Positions 1-8,861 of a stretch of DNA of 44,451 nucleotides are shown here, one piece after another. The notes beneath the pieces were generated by a model. That model ran no database searches and had not been told where the DNA came from. It saw only the letters and a program-made list of their open reading frames with translations. The DNA is from Clostridiales bacterium GWE2_32_10 (GTDB taxonomy: Bacteria > Bacillota > Clostridia > Lachnospirales > UBA12420), in contig MGOW01000069.1 in NCBI GenBank assembly GCA_001797255.1, forward strand, positions 1-44,451, in the 5' to 3' direction. Made by a program: the position numbers and the translations under genes. Each line of letters opens with the position of its first letter. Position 1 is the first letter of the stretch.

Positions 1-776
1 ATTTTTATTGAATAATCTACTCTTTCTTCTCCTATTGCTGTCTTTACTTGTCCAAAGCTTACAGTTCTACCCGTATATCCTGTTTTTGATGCATTTTTAC
101 TTAGTGGATATCCTTGCAGCCTTTTTATATCTTCTTGGCTTATGATTTCTTTTACTGCTACCCTTTTACTTGCATCTATCATTCTAATCATTATTACACT
201 AGCTTCTGCTCTTGTTAGGCTATTACCTGCTTTAAATTCTCCGTCTTCGTAGCCCCCTATTATGCCTTTTGAGTAAACTTTTAATATATAATCTTTATAG
301 AAGTCTTTTATATTATCATAATCTTTTATTAAAGCTTTGTAGTCTTTTATGTTTTCAGCATAGCTCTCTTGTAGTGCTCTTGTTACTATTACTGCCATAT
401 CAGCTCTAATAATCGGACTTTCATATTCTCCTATATTTATTTCTTTTGGAGAAAGTATTCCTATTTGCATTGCTTTTTTTATATAAGTATTTGCCCAATA
501 ACCATTACTGTTTTGTATATCCCTATATCCTAATGAAATTATTATCATCTTTACAAACTGAGCTTTTGTAACTGTAATATTAGGCTTAAACGTACCATCT
601 GTGTATCCATTTACTATACCTTTTTGCACCAACTGATCAACATTTGATTTATACCAAGCTGTTTCAGATACATCAGTAAACTTTAGTGAACTCGCTTCTA
701 TATTATTAACTCCTATGCAACAAACTAGTGTTAGTATAAGTATAATACTCCTTACTATATATACATCCTTTTTCAT
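1..776 (-). CDS. SLH-domain surface protein (3' end cut by window edge)
   Basis: Frame open from an ATG at 776-774 to the window edge, so the C-terminus is missing. The N-terminus MKKDVYIVRSIILILTLVCC is a signal peptide. Three SLH motifs follow: about residues 30-75 (FTDVSETAWY, then NGYTDGTFKPN), 88-135 and 145-195 (GGYEDGEFKAG, TRAEASVIMIRM). SLH motifs bind pyruvylated wall polymers and hold proteins in the S-layer. The start is set by a GAGGGGG ribosome binding site just upstream. It is the last visible gene of the surface-protein cluster and directly follows an RCC1-like protein that lacks SLH motifs. The residues after the third SLH do not match a domain I recognise. The class is secure; the cargo is unknown. 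Confidence 0.85.
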   Translation of the reverse strand, partial: MKKDVYIVRSIILILTLVCCIGVNNIEASSLKFTDVSETAWYKSNVDQLVQKGIVNGYTDGTFKPNITVTKAQFVKMIIISLGYRDIQNSNGYWANTYIKKAMQIGILSPKEINIGEYESPIIRADMAVIVTRALQESYAENIKDYKALIKDYDNIKDFYKDYILKVYSKGIIGGYEDGEFKAGNSLTRAEASVIMIRMIDASKRVAVKEIISQEDIKRLQGYPLSKNASKTGYTGRTVSFGQVKTAIGEERVDYSIK

Positions 777-797
777 TTAGTTTTACCCCCTCTTCTA

Positions 798-938
798 TTA
801 TGGTCTTACTTCTTTAATTTGCGTTTCATCCCCATTTACTTTCATTTCATACCCCTTTGCATCTGAAGATCCTAGCTTGATATAATATGTTTTATTATAA
901 TCGTTCTTATAATCATTAGGATTTAATCTACTATTATG
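798..938 (-). pseudogene. Out-of-frame coding tail of the RCC1-like protein
   Basis: Past the stop of the preceding 1417-residue protein, the -1 frame stays open for about 46 codons and reads like a protein tail: ...LNPNDYKNDYNKTYYIKLG, then SSDAKGYEMKVNGDETQ and IKEVRP, ending in TAA at 798-800. It has no start codon or ribosome binding site of its own, and stops TAG/TGA lie just upstream in that frame. The simplest reading is a one-base insertion (real or a sequencing error) near 925-945 that truncated the big protein by about 40 residues. Length and composition alone cannot exclude chance. Confidence 0.5.
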
Positions 939-3900
939 TCACTAATTAAGTCTTTAGTAGCCCATATAGAATCCATAGTCCCTACGCCGTATTTAGTATA
1001 ATGTGCATTTTCTATAATTTTAGGTAATGTTATCTTTGATATTATTCGTTCATATCCTTTATCATCTAACCTTTTAAATAATAATATCGGTTTAGTCGAT
1101 CCTATATCTGTAACCAATACATTAGCAACTGTATACCACCCAACATTATCTATCCCAGTAAATGTATATGTGCCATTTGCATGTACTTTGTATATGTTTG
1201 TCATATATTGTCCATTTGTGCTTGTTGAATATAATTCTACTCCTTGATTATTATATAGTATTATACTCTTAGGTCTACTTTCTGTATCTACCATTGTTAC
1301 TGTTATATATGCTGCTGTGTTATTTTCTATATATTCTATAAGTGTTGCTACTGTTGGACTTGACAAATCTGTTCTATTTGGTAGTTGTATTTCTTTAACT
1401 GATTCTGAACCTATCGGTCCTTCAATAGTTTGTTCTATTATCTTTCCATCTGATGCTTTTATAACAGTTGTTATATATGGTCTTACTCTTACATAATATG
1501 CTGTTTGGTTATCTAGCATTTGTCCTATTGTTTTTAGGTATACTTTTATCGGGTTATCTTTTAATTCTAATCCTGTATTATGTAAAAACATCTCTTCCTC
1601 GTAGGTATTATCGACAAAATTATTTAGAGAACTTTCTGTAGGATATATTTTTGCAGCACTACTATCCCATGTAGTTGCATCCGATACATCATATCTATCC
1701 CACTTGTTACCATCACATATTTCTACATAATATCCTGATGCCCCCTCTACTGGTTGCCATGATAATACTATCCTTCCTCGCCCCGCAATCCTATCCCAGT
1801 TTAGTGGTATAATTAAAGAATTTTGTAGTGATTTTGTCTCTATTTCCCCTTGCGTAATTGTTTGCGGTACAACTATAGGTTCATTTATTTTTACAGTTCC
1901 TAAATTTACATATGTTTCTTTCCATGATGATTCTACTATATTTTCTATATTATTTATATTTACTATTTCTCCTGTTATTAATTCCGTATCTTTAAATTTT
2001 TGAGGTACTACACCTTCATCCCATTCATCCTTTATTCCATAATATGTAATATAATCTAATGCTGCCTTATCTATATGTTTTATGTTCACTCTATATTTAA
2101 CGCCATTTCCGTTTATTATTTCTTTTGTTAGTGCATCTGTAACTGCTTGATTTACTTGGTCTTCATTTGTTATCTTTATATGTTCACCGTCTTTTAATAT
2201 ATTATACCAACCATAGTTTTCAGAACTTCCTAATTTCCCCCATCTCTGTACGTACAATCTCATTTCACCAAATCCTGATGACATCATTTCTATATTATCC
2301 CCACTTGATTGTATTGTTACTGTTGTACCTATTGATGTCTGGTATGTATATCCTTCTTCTGAGTTTATCTTATCTAATTCTTCTTGTGTATATTCTTGAA
2401 ATTTCGACCAGCTTACCTGCATCACCCCACTATTATCTATTAATACTTCTATTGATGGAGTCTTAGGCGCTAGTGTGTCTATTTCTATTTGTTTATCTAG
2501 TCTTTTCGAAGTCATATTTGCTTTATTATCAACCGCTTGGACAAACAAATACCATGGACCGCTTTGTCTAAATGTTATAGTTTCAGTTAGTATATTTTGA
2601 TATCCTGTTACTATCTTCCAATCATCACTCATAAAAGAATTTAAAGTTTCATTTTTAATTTCTTCCCCTAATAAACTTTCTGGTGGATTACATATCCATT
2701 TATATCTGTATTTTTGTATTCCTGACTGTTCATCTTCTACTATCACATTTACCGGCGCTTGATACATTATATTATTATTTGTAGGAACTTCAAAACTTAT
2801 TGTTGGTGGTATACTATCATCTTTTGTAAATGCTACTGTTTGAAATGTTGATGTGCCGAATTCTACTTGATGTGGTGAAGGGAAAAAAGTTATACCCAAT
2901 CTAACATCAGAATACAAGTTAGTAGTAGTAGGCTTATATCCCCATTGCCATACTGTTCCATCTTCTTCCATGGCTAAACTATGATAACTTCCCATTGATA
3001 TACTTTTTACATTAGTTAAATTCGGTACTTGCACGGGACTTGTTACACTCGAAATAGGAATTATATTAGTTTTCTCCCCATCTCCTAATAACCCATATGA
3101 TGTATCTCCCCATACCCATACTGTCCCATCTTCTTTTAAAACCATGACACTACGTGTATTACTACTTAAAGATATACTTTTTATATTAGTTAAACCTGTC
3201 ACCTGTACTGGGATATCACTATCATTTGTTGTTCCATTACCTAAGCAGCCTCCCCCCCAAGTCCATACTGTTCCATCTTCTTTTAACACCATGCTTTGAT
3301 AATTCCCTGCAGCTATACTTTTTACATTAGTTAAACCTGGTACTTTTACTGGAGTAAGTGCTTTGTAATTAATATCAATGTTGTCCCACTGATCCCTTAC
3401 ACGAATTCCTAGGCAGCCACCCCAATTGTGTCCCCATGTCCATACTGTTCCGTCAGTTTTTAATGCAATACAATGTCCTTCTCCCACTGATATACTTTTT
3501 ACATCAGTCAAATTTTTTACCATCACTGGTGTATCTCTATTTGTTACTGTCCCATCTCCTAGCTGCCCACTACTATTATCTCCCCAGGACAATAATTCTC
3601 CATTTTCTTTTAATAGCATGTAATGCGACCCACCTGCTACTACACTTTTTGCTTTAGTAAAAAGTTTACTTTCTACTTTTTCTATATCAAACAGTGCACC
3701 ATCTAACGAATTCCACGTATACACTGTCCCATCTTCCTTTAATGCTATTACCCTTTTTCCATTTACTGATATGCTTTCTACATCATCTAATTCAAACATT
3801 TTTACTGGAGTATATCTGCGCTTTTCATAAGCATTATTTCCCCATGTATATATTGCACCATTTCTTATCGACATACTGTTAATTCCAGCTGCTATACTTG

Positions 3901-5176
3901 TTTGTTTTATACTTCCCTTTGGTTCTAAATATACTTTCAAAAGATAATAACTAGCTTCTGTTAGACCACTATTTGATATATCTACCCCCTTTTTTTCAAA
4001 TTGTATTTGTTCTCCATTTGATACTAAATCGTCTATTATAGTACCTGGTCCTACCTTTATATTGCCATTTTGATCCTCTAATTGATATTTTAATGTGTAA
4101 TGATCGGGAGTTTGTGTTATAACATCTCCTTCTATATCTATCTTATTATTATATTCTACTATATTTTGCGATAAATTAATACATGCTAGTGTCTTTATCC
4201 TTGCATATCCATTTCCTATATTACCTTGTCTTTGGCTTCCATCTGGAGATTTAAAATTTTGATTGCCAGCTATTGTGCTACCATTTAATACTCCACCTAC
4301 ATAGCTTGATCCACCCGAACTATTACTTACATGTCCATCCCCAGCTTTTCCACCAAAAAATCCTCCTCCTCCTCCACAAGCATAGTTAGTTTCACTTTCC
4401 AAACCACAATCAGCACTACCTCCTGATCCACCTGTTCCAAGCATATATCCTTTAGTCTGTGTAGCATAGTCAATATCTGTAGTATCATAATGATCCATCC
4501 CTAACCATGTTGATTTATATCCTTGATTTCCAACAGTAGATCGTAATCCTCCACCGTCTCCCCCTCTTTGAGGTGCTCTATAGTCCGACCAAAACGCCCA
4601 ACCTATACCACTCACATAATATATGTCATCATCACTTGCATCAACTCCACCACCGCCACCGGCAACTATTATTCTATTGTAGTTATACCTTATATCTGTG
4701 GCTCCACCACCACCAGACGCATCAGGAGTAATATTATTTACTCCTCCTGCACTTCCACCACCATTCCAACCACCTTTTCCACCATCAGAAGAGTTTTTTC
4801 CTTTTCCTCCTACGTATACCTTTAATGTCTCACCTTTTTTTAACTCAATTTCTCCATATGAATAACCACCATATCCACCTATACTATCCCCTCTCTCAAC
4901 TTTGATTAGATCATTAGGATGGCTACTATTAGGATTAATATCACTTTCACGTGCCCAAGCTATAGTATTTTCTGCATTCCCCCCCTGAGCTCCCCATGTC
5001 TCTAAACTATACGTAGCTGTTTTTGGTGCAGTAAAAGTTTGTACATCACCAGTATGCTCAAATTCCCAAGTATCTGAAGCTGCGTTTACTGTAGTAATAT
5101 TAATTATAGAAGACATTAAAGATATTATCATCGTATAAGCTACTATTTTTCTGAACTTTTTCTTACTGTTTTTCAT
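923..5176 (-). CDS. Giant secreted protein: glycine-rich domain + RCC1 repeats
   Basis: 1417 residues, with a signal peptide at 1-33 (ending ITTVNAAS). Residues about 37-330 form a glycine-rich domain of the ALK-ligand-binding type (starts WEFEHTGDVQTFTAPKTATY; many GGGG runs). About 425-800 carry seven RCC1-like blades (DGTVWTWG.. pattern), a fold that makes a beta-propeller. About 790-1105 is a region shared with the next gene upstream (YKWICNPPE, WYLFVQAVDN, WSKFQEYTQEELDKIN, GFGEMRLYVQ). About 1140-1245 looks fibronectin-III-like (GRIVLSWQPVEGASGYYVEI). No SLH or sortase anchor is present. The protein may be held through partners or the SLH protein encoded 147 bases downstream. Start chosen at an ATG behind a GGAGTGGTGCGAT ribosome binding site. 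The 3' end appears frameshifted (see 798-938). Ligand unknown. Confidence 0.85.
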   Translation of the reverse strand: MKNSKKKFRKIVAYTMIISLMSSIINITTVNAASDTWEFEHTGDVQTFTAPKTATYSLETWGAQGGNAENTIAWARESDINPNSSHPNDLIKVERGDSIGGYGGYSYGEIELKKGETLKVYVGGKGKNSSDGGKGGWNGGGSAGGVNNITPDASGGGGATDIRYNYNRIIVAGGGGGVDASDDDIYYVSGIGWAFWSDYRAPQRGGDGGGLRSTVGNQGYKSTWLGMDHYDTTDIDYATQTKGYMLGTGGSGGSADCGLESETNYACGGGGGFFGGKAGDGHVSNSSGGSSYVGGVLNGSTIAGNQNFKSPDGSQRQGNIGNGYARIKTLACINLSQNIVEYNNKIDIEGDVITQTPDHYTLKYQLEDQNGNIKVGPGTIIDDLVSNGEQIQFEKKGVDISNSGLTEASYYLLKVYLEPKGSIKQTSIAAGINSMSIRNGAIYTWGNNAYEKRRYTPVKMFELDDVESISVNGKRVIALKEDGTVYTWNSLDGALFDIEKVESKLFTKAKSVVAGGSHYMLLKENGELLSWGDNSSGQLGDGTVTNRDTPVMVKNLTDVKSISVGEGHCIALKTDGTVWTWGHNWGGCLGIRVRDQWDNIDINYKALTPVKVPGLTNVKSIAAGNYQSMVLKEDGTVWTWGGGCLGNGTTNDSDIPVQVTGLTNIKSISLSSNTRSVMVLKEDGTVWVWGDTSYGLLGDGEKTNIIPISSVTSPVQVPNLTNVKSISMGSYHSLAMEEDGTVWQWGYKPTTTNLYSDVRLGITFFPSPHQVEFGTSTFQTVAFTKDDSIPPTISFEVPTNNNIMYQAPVNVIVEDEQSGIQKYRYKWICNPPESLLGEEIKNETLNSFMSDDWKIVTGYQNILTETITFRQSGPWYLFVQAVDNKANMTSKRLDKQIEIDTLAPKTPSIEVLIDNSGVMQVSWSKFQEYTQEELDKINSEEGYTYQTSIGTTVTIQSSGDNIEMMSSGFGEMRLYVQRWGKLGSSENYGWYNILKDGEHIKITNEDQVNQAVTDALTKEIINGNGVKYRVNIKHIDKAALDYITYYGIKDEWDEGVVPQKFKDTELITGEIVNINNIENIVESSWKETYVNLGTVKINEPIVVPQTITQGEIETKSLQNSLIIPLNWDRIAGRGRIVLSWQPVEGASGYYVEICDGNKWDRYDVSDATTWDSSAAKIYPTESSLNNFVDNTYEEEMFLHNTGLELKDNPIKVYLKTIGQMLDNQTAYYVRVRPYITTVIKASDGKIIEQTIEGPIGSESVKEIQLPNRTDLSSPTVATLIEYIENNTAAYITVTMVDTESRPKSIILYNNQGVELYSTSTNGQYMTNIYKVHANGTYTFTGIDNVGWYTVANVLVTDIGSTKPILLFKRLDDKGYERIISKITLPKIIENAHYTKYGVGTMDSIWATKDLISDIIVD

Positions 5177-5225
5177 ATCGCACCACTCCTTTTTTGTTTC
5201 TAAATATCGTTATGCTAATCTATTG

Positions 5226-8200
5226 TTATTCTTTTTCTAACAGTCTCACTATTATTGTACTAGCCTCAGCCCTTGTTGCATTATTATTCGGTTTAAACTC
5301 TCCATCTAAATAACCTTGTATTATCTTGTTTTTATATGTTTGTATTATATATAACCTATCTTGTCTACCTATCTTGTCAAAATCTTGTATCTCTTCTGCA
5401 TATTTTATTATTTCTTCATTGCTTGGCTCATCTTTTAATATTTTGGCTATTATTATCGCCATTTCTCCTCTTGTAATAGGTGCATCATAATTTTGACCCT
5501 CGCTATATTTATTTTCTATGAGTCCTTCTGAAAATGCTTTTTCTATGTATTCACTTGCCCAGTATTGTTTTCCTATTGGTACATCTTTATATCCTAATGC
5601 TGTAATTACAAGTTTTATAAATTGTGCCTTTGTTATTGTGTTATTAGGCTTAAAACTCATATCATCATATCCAGTTATTATATTCATTTCAGTTAGAATA
5701 GCTACATTTTCTAGATACCATTCATTTTTATCTACATCTTTAAATTTTTCTATAGTTTTTTTCTTTAGTTCAACTATTCTCTGTCTCAACTCATCTAAAG
5801 TTTGTGTAAATTTCAGACCTATTGCAGATACTTCTTTCCATCCTGAATAGCTTATATTTCCTATATCACCTATGTTTACTACAGTTCCACCTTCTAGTAT
5901 TGTGTCTTTAAATTTCTGTGGTACAGCACTCTTATCCCATTTATCTATTATATCGTGTTTTGTTATATAATCTAGTGTTGCTTTATCTATATGTCTTATG
6001 CTTACTCTATATCTTGCTCCTTTTTTATTTATTTCTTCTATTACTAGTGCATTTGTTATTATCTCACTTATTTTTTCCGCATTTGTTATTCTTATATATT
6101 GCTTATCCTTTAATATGTTATACCATCCATTATTTTCATTATTATCTATTTTACCCCATTTCTGCACATACAATCTCATCTCTCCAAATCCAGATGAAAT
6201 CATATCTATATTTTCTCCTCCTGATTGTATCGTTACTGTTGTACCTATTGATGTTTCATATGTATATCCCTCTGGTGAGTTTATCTTATCTAACTCTTTC
6301 TGTGTATATTCCTGAAATTTTGTCCAACTTACATTTATCATATTATTATTGTCTATATTTACGTTTATTGCTGGTACTTTTGGTGCTAACATATCAAATT
6401 TTATTTTTTTATCTAGTTTAACTGAAATTTTGTCTCCATTATTATCAACTGCTTGTGCAAATAAATACCAATTTCCATTTTCTCTAAATATTGTTTGTTC
6501 AGTTATTGTATTTTGTTTACCTATAACAGTTTTCCAATCATTCATATATACATCTAAGTCTTCATTTACTATAATTTTTCCTATTAGTTTTTCTGGTGGA
6601 TTACATATCCACTTGTATCTATATTTTGCTATACCAGACTGATTATTATTTACTATTATATTTACTAGTGCTTGATATGTTATTTCATTATTTTCTGGTA
6701 CTTCAAATGTTATCATTGTTAACATATCATCCACATTTTTTGGTAGGGTATTATCGACTTTTATAAATTCTATAGCTTTTTCTATTTTTTGTTCTTCTAC
6801 TGCAAAATCTGTTTTTACTGGACTATATCTATTAATTGCAGTTCCATCTCCTAGCTGTCCATTACCATTATATCCCCACGCCCACAGTGTTCCATCACTT
6901 TTTAATACTAAACTGTGGTAGTCTCCCGCTGCTATACCTGCTACATTAGTTATCCCACTTACCTGCACGGGTGTATGTCTATAATCCATAGTTGATAAGG
7001 TAGGTTGTAAATTACTTACTTCTCTTGCTTGATTATTATCAGCTCCTTTTCCTAACTGTCCGTCACCGTTAGATCCCCATGTCCAAACTGTTCCATCATT
7101 TTTTAATACTAAACTGTGGAACGCTCCCTTTGCTATGCTTATTACGTTAGTTATTCCAGTTACCTGCGTTGGAGTATAATTAGCATCTGTTCCTTCTCTT
7201 CCTAGTTGTCCGAACACATTATTTCCCCATGTCCATACAGTTCCATCTTCCTTTAAAGCCATACTATTAAATCCTCCTGTTACTATAGCTTTTACATTAG
7301 TTAAATTCGGTACTTGCACTGGACTATATCTATCATTTGTTGTTCCATCCCCTAGCAGTCCATTACCATTATATCCCCATGCCCATACCGTTCCATCATT
7401 TTTAAATGCAAAACTTTGATTGTATCCTGTTATTATACTTGATACATTAGTTAATCCTCTGACCTGCACTGGAGTATAGCTATCATTTATTGTTCCATCT
7501 CCTAGCTCTCCTTCATCATTTTTCCCCCATGACCATACTGTTCCATCAGTTTTTAATGCTAAACTAATATCCCCTCCTGCTGCTATACCTGATACATTAG
7601 TTAATCCACTAACTTCCACTGGGGCATGTTTATCATATTTTGTTCCATCTCCTAGCTGTCCGTAACGGTTATGTCCCCATGACCATACTGTTCCATCATT
7701 CTTTAATGCCAAATTGTGAAAACGTCCCGTTGCTATACTTGATACATTAGTTAGTCCACTAACCTGTACTGATGTATACCTATGAGTTGTTGTTCCATCT
7801 CCTAGCTCTCCAAACTGGTTAAATCCCCATGCCCATACTGTTCCGTCTTTTTTCAATACCATACTGCGTAATGCCCCTGCTCCTATGCTACTTATTTTTA
7901 CCTCTTCATTTTCTGTTTCTAAAAATACCTTCAAAATATAATGATTATCCGATACTAAACTAGCACCAGATATATCTACTCCTTCTTTCATAAATTGTAC
8001 TTTTTCTTCATTCGATACCAAATTTCTTATTATTATATCTGGCCCTAACAAAATTTTTCCTCCCATATCTTCTATTTGATATTTTACTGTGATATTACCA
8101 GTACCGGGATAATTAATTCTTCCTATTATATCAATCTTCCCCAAACATTTTTCCATACCTGTAGGTGAAATTATTTCAATACTAGGAACTAAACTTGCTA

Positions 8201-8288
8201 TTGCATATCCATTTCCAATATTTACATTAATTATAGTAAGCATTAGAATAAATACTAAAAATCTTTTTACATTAGTTTTAATCTTCAT
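5226..8288 (-). CDS. Secreted RCC1-repeat protein with SLH anchor
   Basis: 1020 residues with a signal peptide at 1-31. Residues about 137-480 hold seven RCC1-like blades (e.g. DGTVWAWGFNQFGELGDGT), enough for one closed seven-bladed propeller. About 500-830 is the same C-terminal module as in the downstream 1417-residue paralogue (YKWICNPPE, WTKFQEYTQKELDKIN, GFGEMRLYVQ). About 850-1020 are three SLH motifs (FKDVDKNEWY; TGYDDMSFKPNNTITKAQF; QGYLDGEFKPNNNATRAEAS) that would tether it to the wall. Start ATG follows AAAAGGAGGAAATAAT. It lies 49 bases upstream of the paralogue, so the pair is probably one transcript from the promoter at 8387-8414. RCC1 propellers act as binding scaffolds in other proteins; the target here is unknown. 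Confidence 0.88.
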   Translation of the reverse strand: MKIKTNVKRFLVFILMLTIINVNIGNGYAIASLVPSIEIISPTGMEKCLGKIDIIGRINYPGTGNITVKYQIEDMGGKILLGPDIIIRNLVSNEEKVQFMKEGVDISGASLVSDNHYILKVFLETENEEVKISSIGAGALRSMVLKKDGTVWAWGFNQFGELGDGTTTHRYTSVQVSGLTNVSSIATGRFHNLALKNDGTVWSWGHNRYGQLGDGTKYDKHAPVEVSGLTNVSGIAAGGDISLALKTDGTVWSWGKNDEGELGDGTINDSYTPVQVRGLTNVSSIITGYNQSFAFKNDGTVWAWGYNGNGLLGDGTTNDRYSPVQVPNLTNVKAIVTGGFNSMALKEDGTVWTWGNNVFGQLGREGTDANYTPTQVTGITNVISIAKGAFHSLVLKNDGTVWTWGSNGDGQLGKGADNNQAREVSNLQPTLSTMDYRHTPVQVSGITNVAGIAAGDYHSLVLKSDGTLWAWGYNGNGQLGDGTAINRYSPVKTDFAVEEQKIEKAIEFIKVDNTLPKNVDDMLTMITFEVPENNEITYQALVNIIVNNNQSGIAKYRYKWICNPPEKLIGKIIVNEDLDVYMNDWKTVIGKQNTITEQTIFRENGNWYLFAQAVDNNGDKISVKLDKKIKFDMLAPKVPAINVNIDNNNMINVSWTKFQEYTQKELDKINSPEGYTYETSIGTTVTIQSGGENIDMISSGFGEMRLYVQKWGKIDNNENNGWYNILKDKQYIRITNAEKISEIITNALVIEEINKKGARYRVSIRHIDKATLDYITKHDIIDKWDKSAVPQKFKDTILEGGTVVNIGDIGNISYSGWKEVSAIGLKFTQTLDELRQRIVELKKKTIEKFKDVDKNEWYLENVAILTEMNIITGYDDMSFKPNNTITKAQFIKLVITALGYKDVPIGKQYWASEYIEKAFSEGLIENKYSEGQNYDAPITRGEMAIIIAKILKDEPSNEEIIKYAEEIQDFDKIGRQDRLYIIQTYKNKIIQGYLDGEFKPNNNATRAEASTIIVRLLEKE

Positions 8289-8386
8289 ATTATTTCCTCC
8301 TTTTATATTTTTATTAAATTATATATATACACTTTAATTTAATAGTTATTACCGTCTCTTTTTATATTTAGTTTCTATATATTTAT

Positions 8387-8414
8387 ATTATAAATCTTTT
8401 TATAAATTTTTCAA
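8387..8414 (-). promoter_or_regulatory. Sigma-A-type promoter for the RCC1 surface operon
   Basis: On the minus strand, TTGAAA (8414-8409), a 16-base spacer and TATAAT (8392-8387), about 100 bases before the 5226-8288 gene. It lies just past the hairpin at 8444-8480, so it starts a new transcript. The surrounding sequence is very A/T rich, so chance matches are possible. Confidence 0.6.
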
Positions 8415-8443
8415 GTGTTTTTGTAAAAATTAAGTAACAAATC

Positions 8444-8480
8444 ACAAAAAAGATATAAACTTTACTTATATCTTTTTTGT
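8444..8480. terminator. Bidirectional hairpin terminator
   Basis: Perfect inverted repeat: 15-base arms ACAAAAAAGATATAA (8444-8458) and its complement (8466-8480) with a 7-base loop. The arms end in A6/T6 runs, so it can work in both directions. It sits after the decayed ATPase fragment and before the RCC1 operon promoter, separating the two transcripts. Confidence 0.8.
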
Positions 8481-8501
8481 AATACAAAATCTAAAATAAT
8501 A

Positions 8502-8759
8502 TTACACCAAATAAGCAACATATAATGGTACGGACCTTATTCCATTTTCAAATCCAAAGTTTTTACTTGATATTCGTATTTCATATATTAGTTTATATTT
8601 TGTTATAAATTGGTTTAAACTTTTTGCTCGTACATTGTCACTCGCCTTAACTTCAACAGGTATTATATCTCCGTTTTTATCTCGGATAATAAAGTCTACC
8701 TCCACAGTTTTAATAACCTTATACTGAAATTTCTTATTTTCTTTTGCAAGTTGAGCTGG
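8502..8759 (-). pseudogene. Decayed DUF4143-type ATPase fragment
   Basis: Only pieces of the C-terminal half remain. Reading from 8759, PAQLAKENKKFQYKVIK matches the segment that usually follows the AAA domain in ATP-binding DUF4143 proteins. It runs in frame straight into EVDFIIRDKNGDIIPVEVKA, the nuclease-like C-terminal segment, and on to a TAA at 8502-8504. The roughly 100+ residues that normally separate these segments are missing, and no ATPase domain with a P-loop is upstream (an in-frame TAA lies immediately before PAQ). An internal ATG could give a 67-residue product, but I see no convincing ribosome binding site. Family identification rests on memory of the motifs, not a search. Confidence 0.7.
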
Positions 8760-8861
8760 TTACTATTGGTAGTCATTATCTTAGTTGTTTCAATTGGTGT
8801 TGTGTACTTTGCCATGTCAACAATATAAGAATCATTAATATTTTATTAAATATTCCTTTAT

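Noticed and set aside
910-945. Programmed -1 ribosomal frameshift in the RCC1 protein
   Set aside because: No X XXY YYZ slippery heptamer or clear downstream stem was found, so a mutation or sequencing error is more likely.
2167-4825. Plus-strand open frames inside the glycine-rich RCC1 gene
   Set aside because: They are antisense shadows of a repetitive A/T-rich gene, with low-complexity translations and no ribosome binding sites.
8289-8443. Possible riboswitch in the leader of the RCC1 operon
   Set aside because: The region is nearly all A/T with a promoter; no conserved c-di-GMP or other aptamer core could be seen. The GGDEF gene alone does not justify one.
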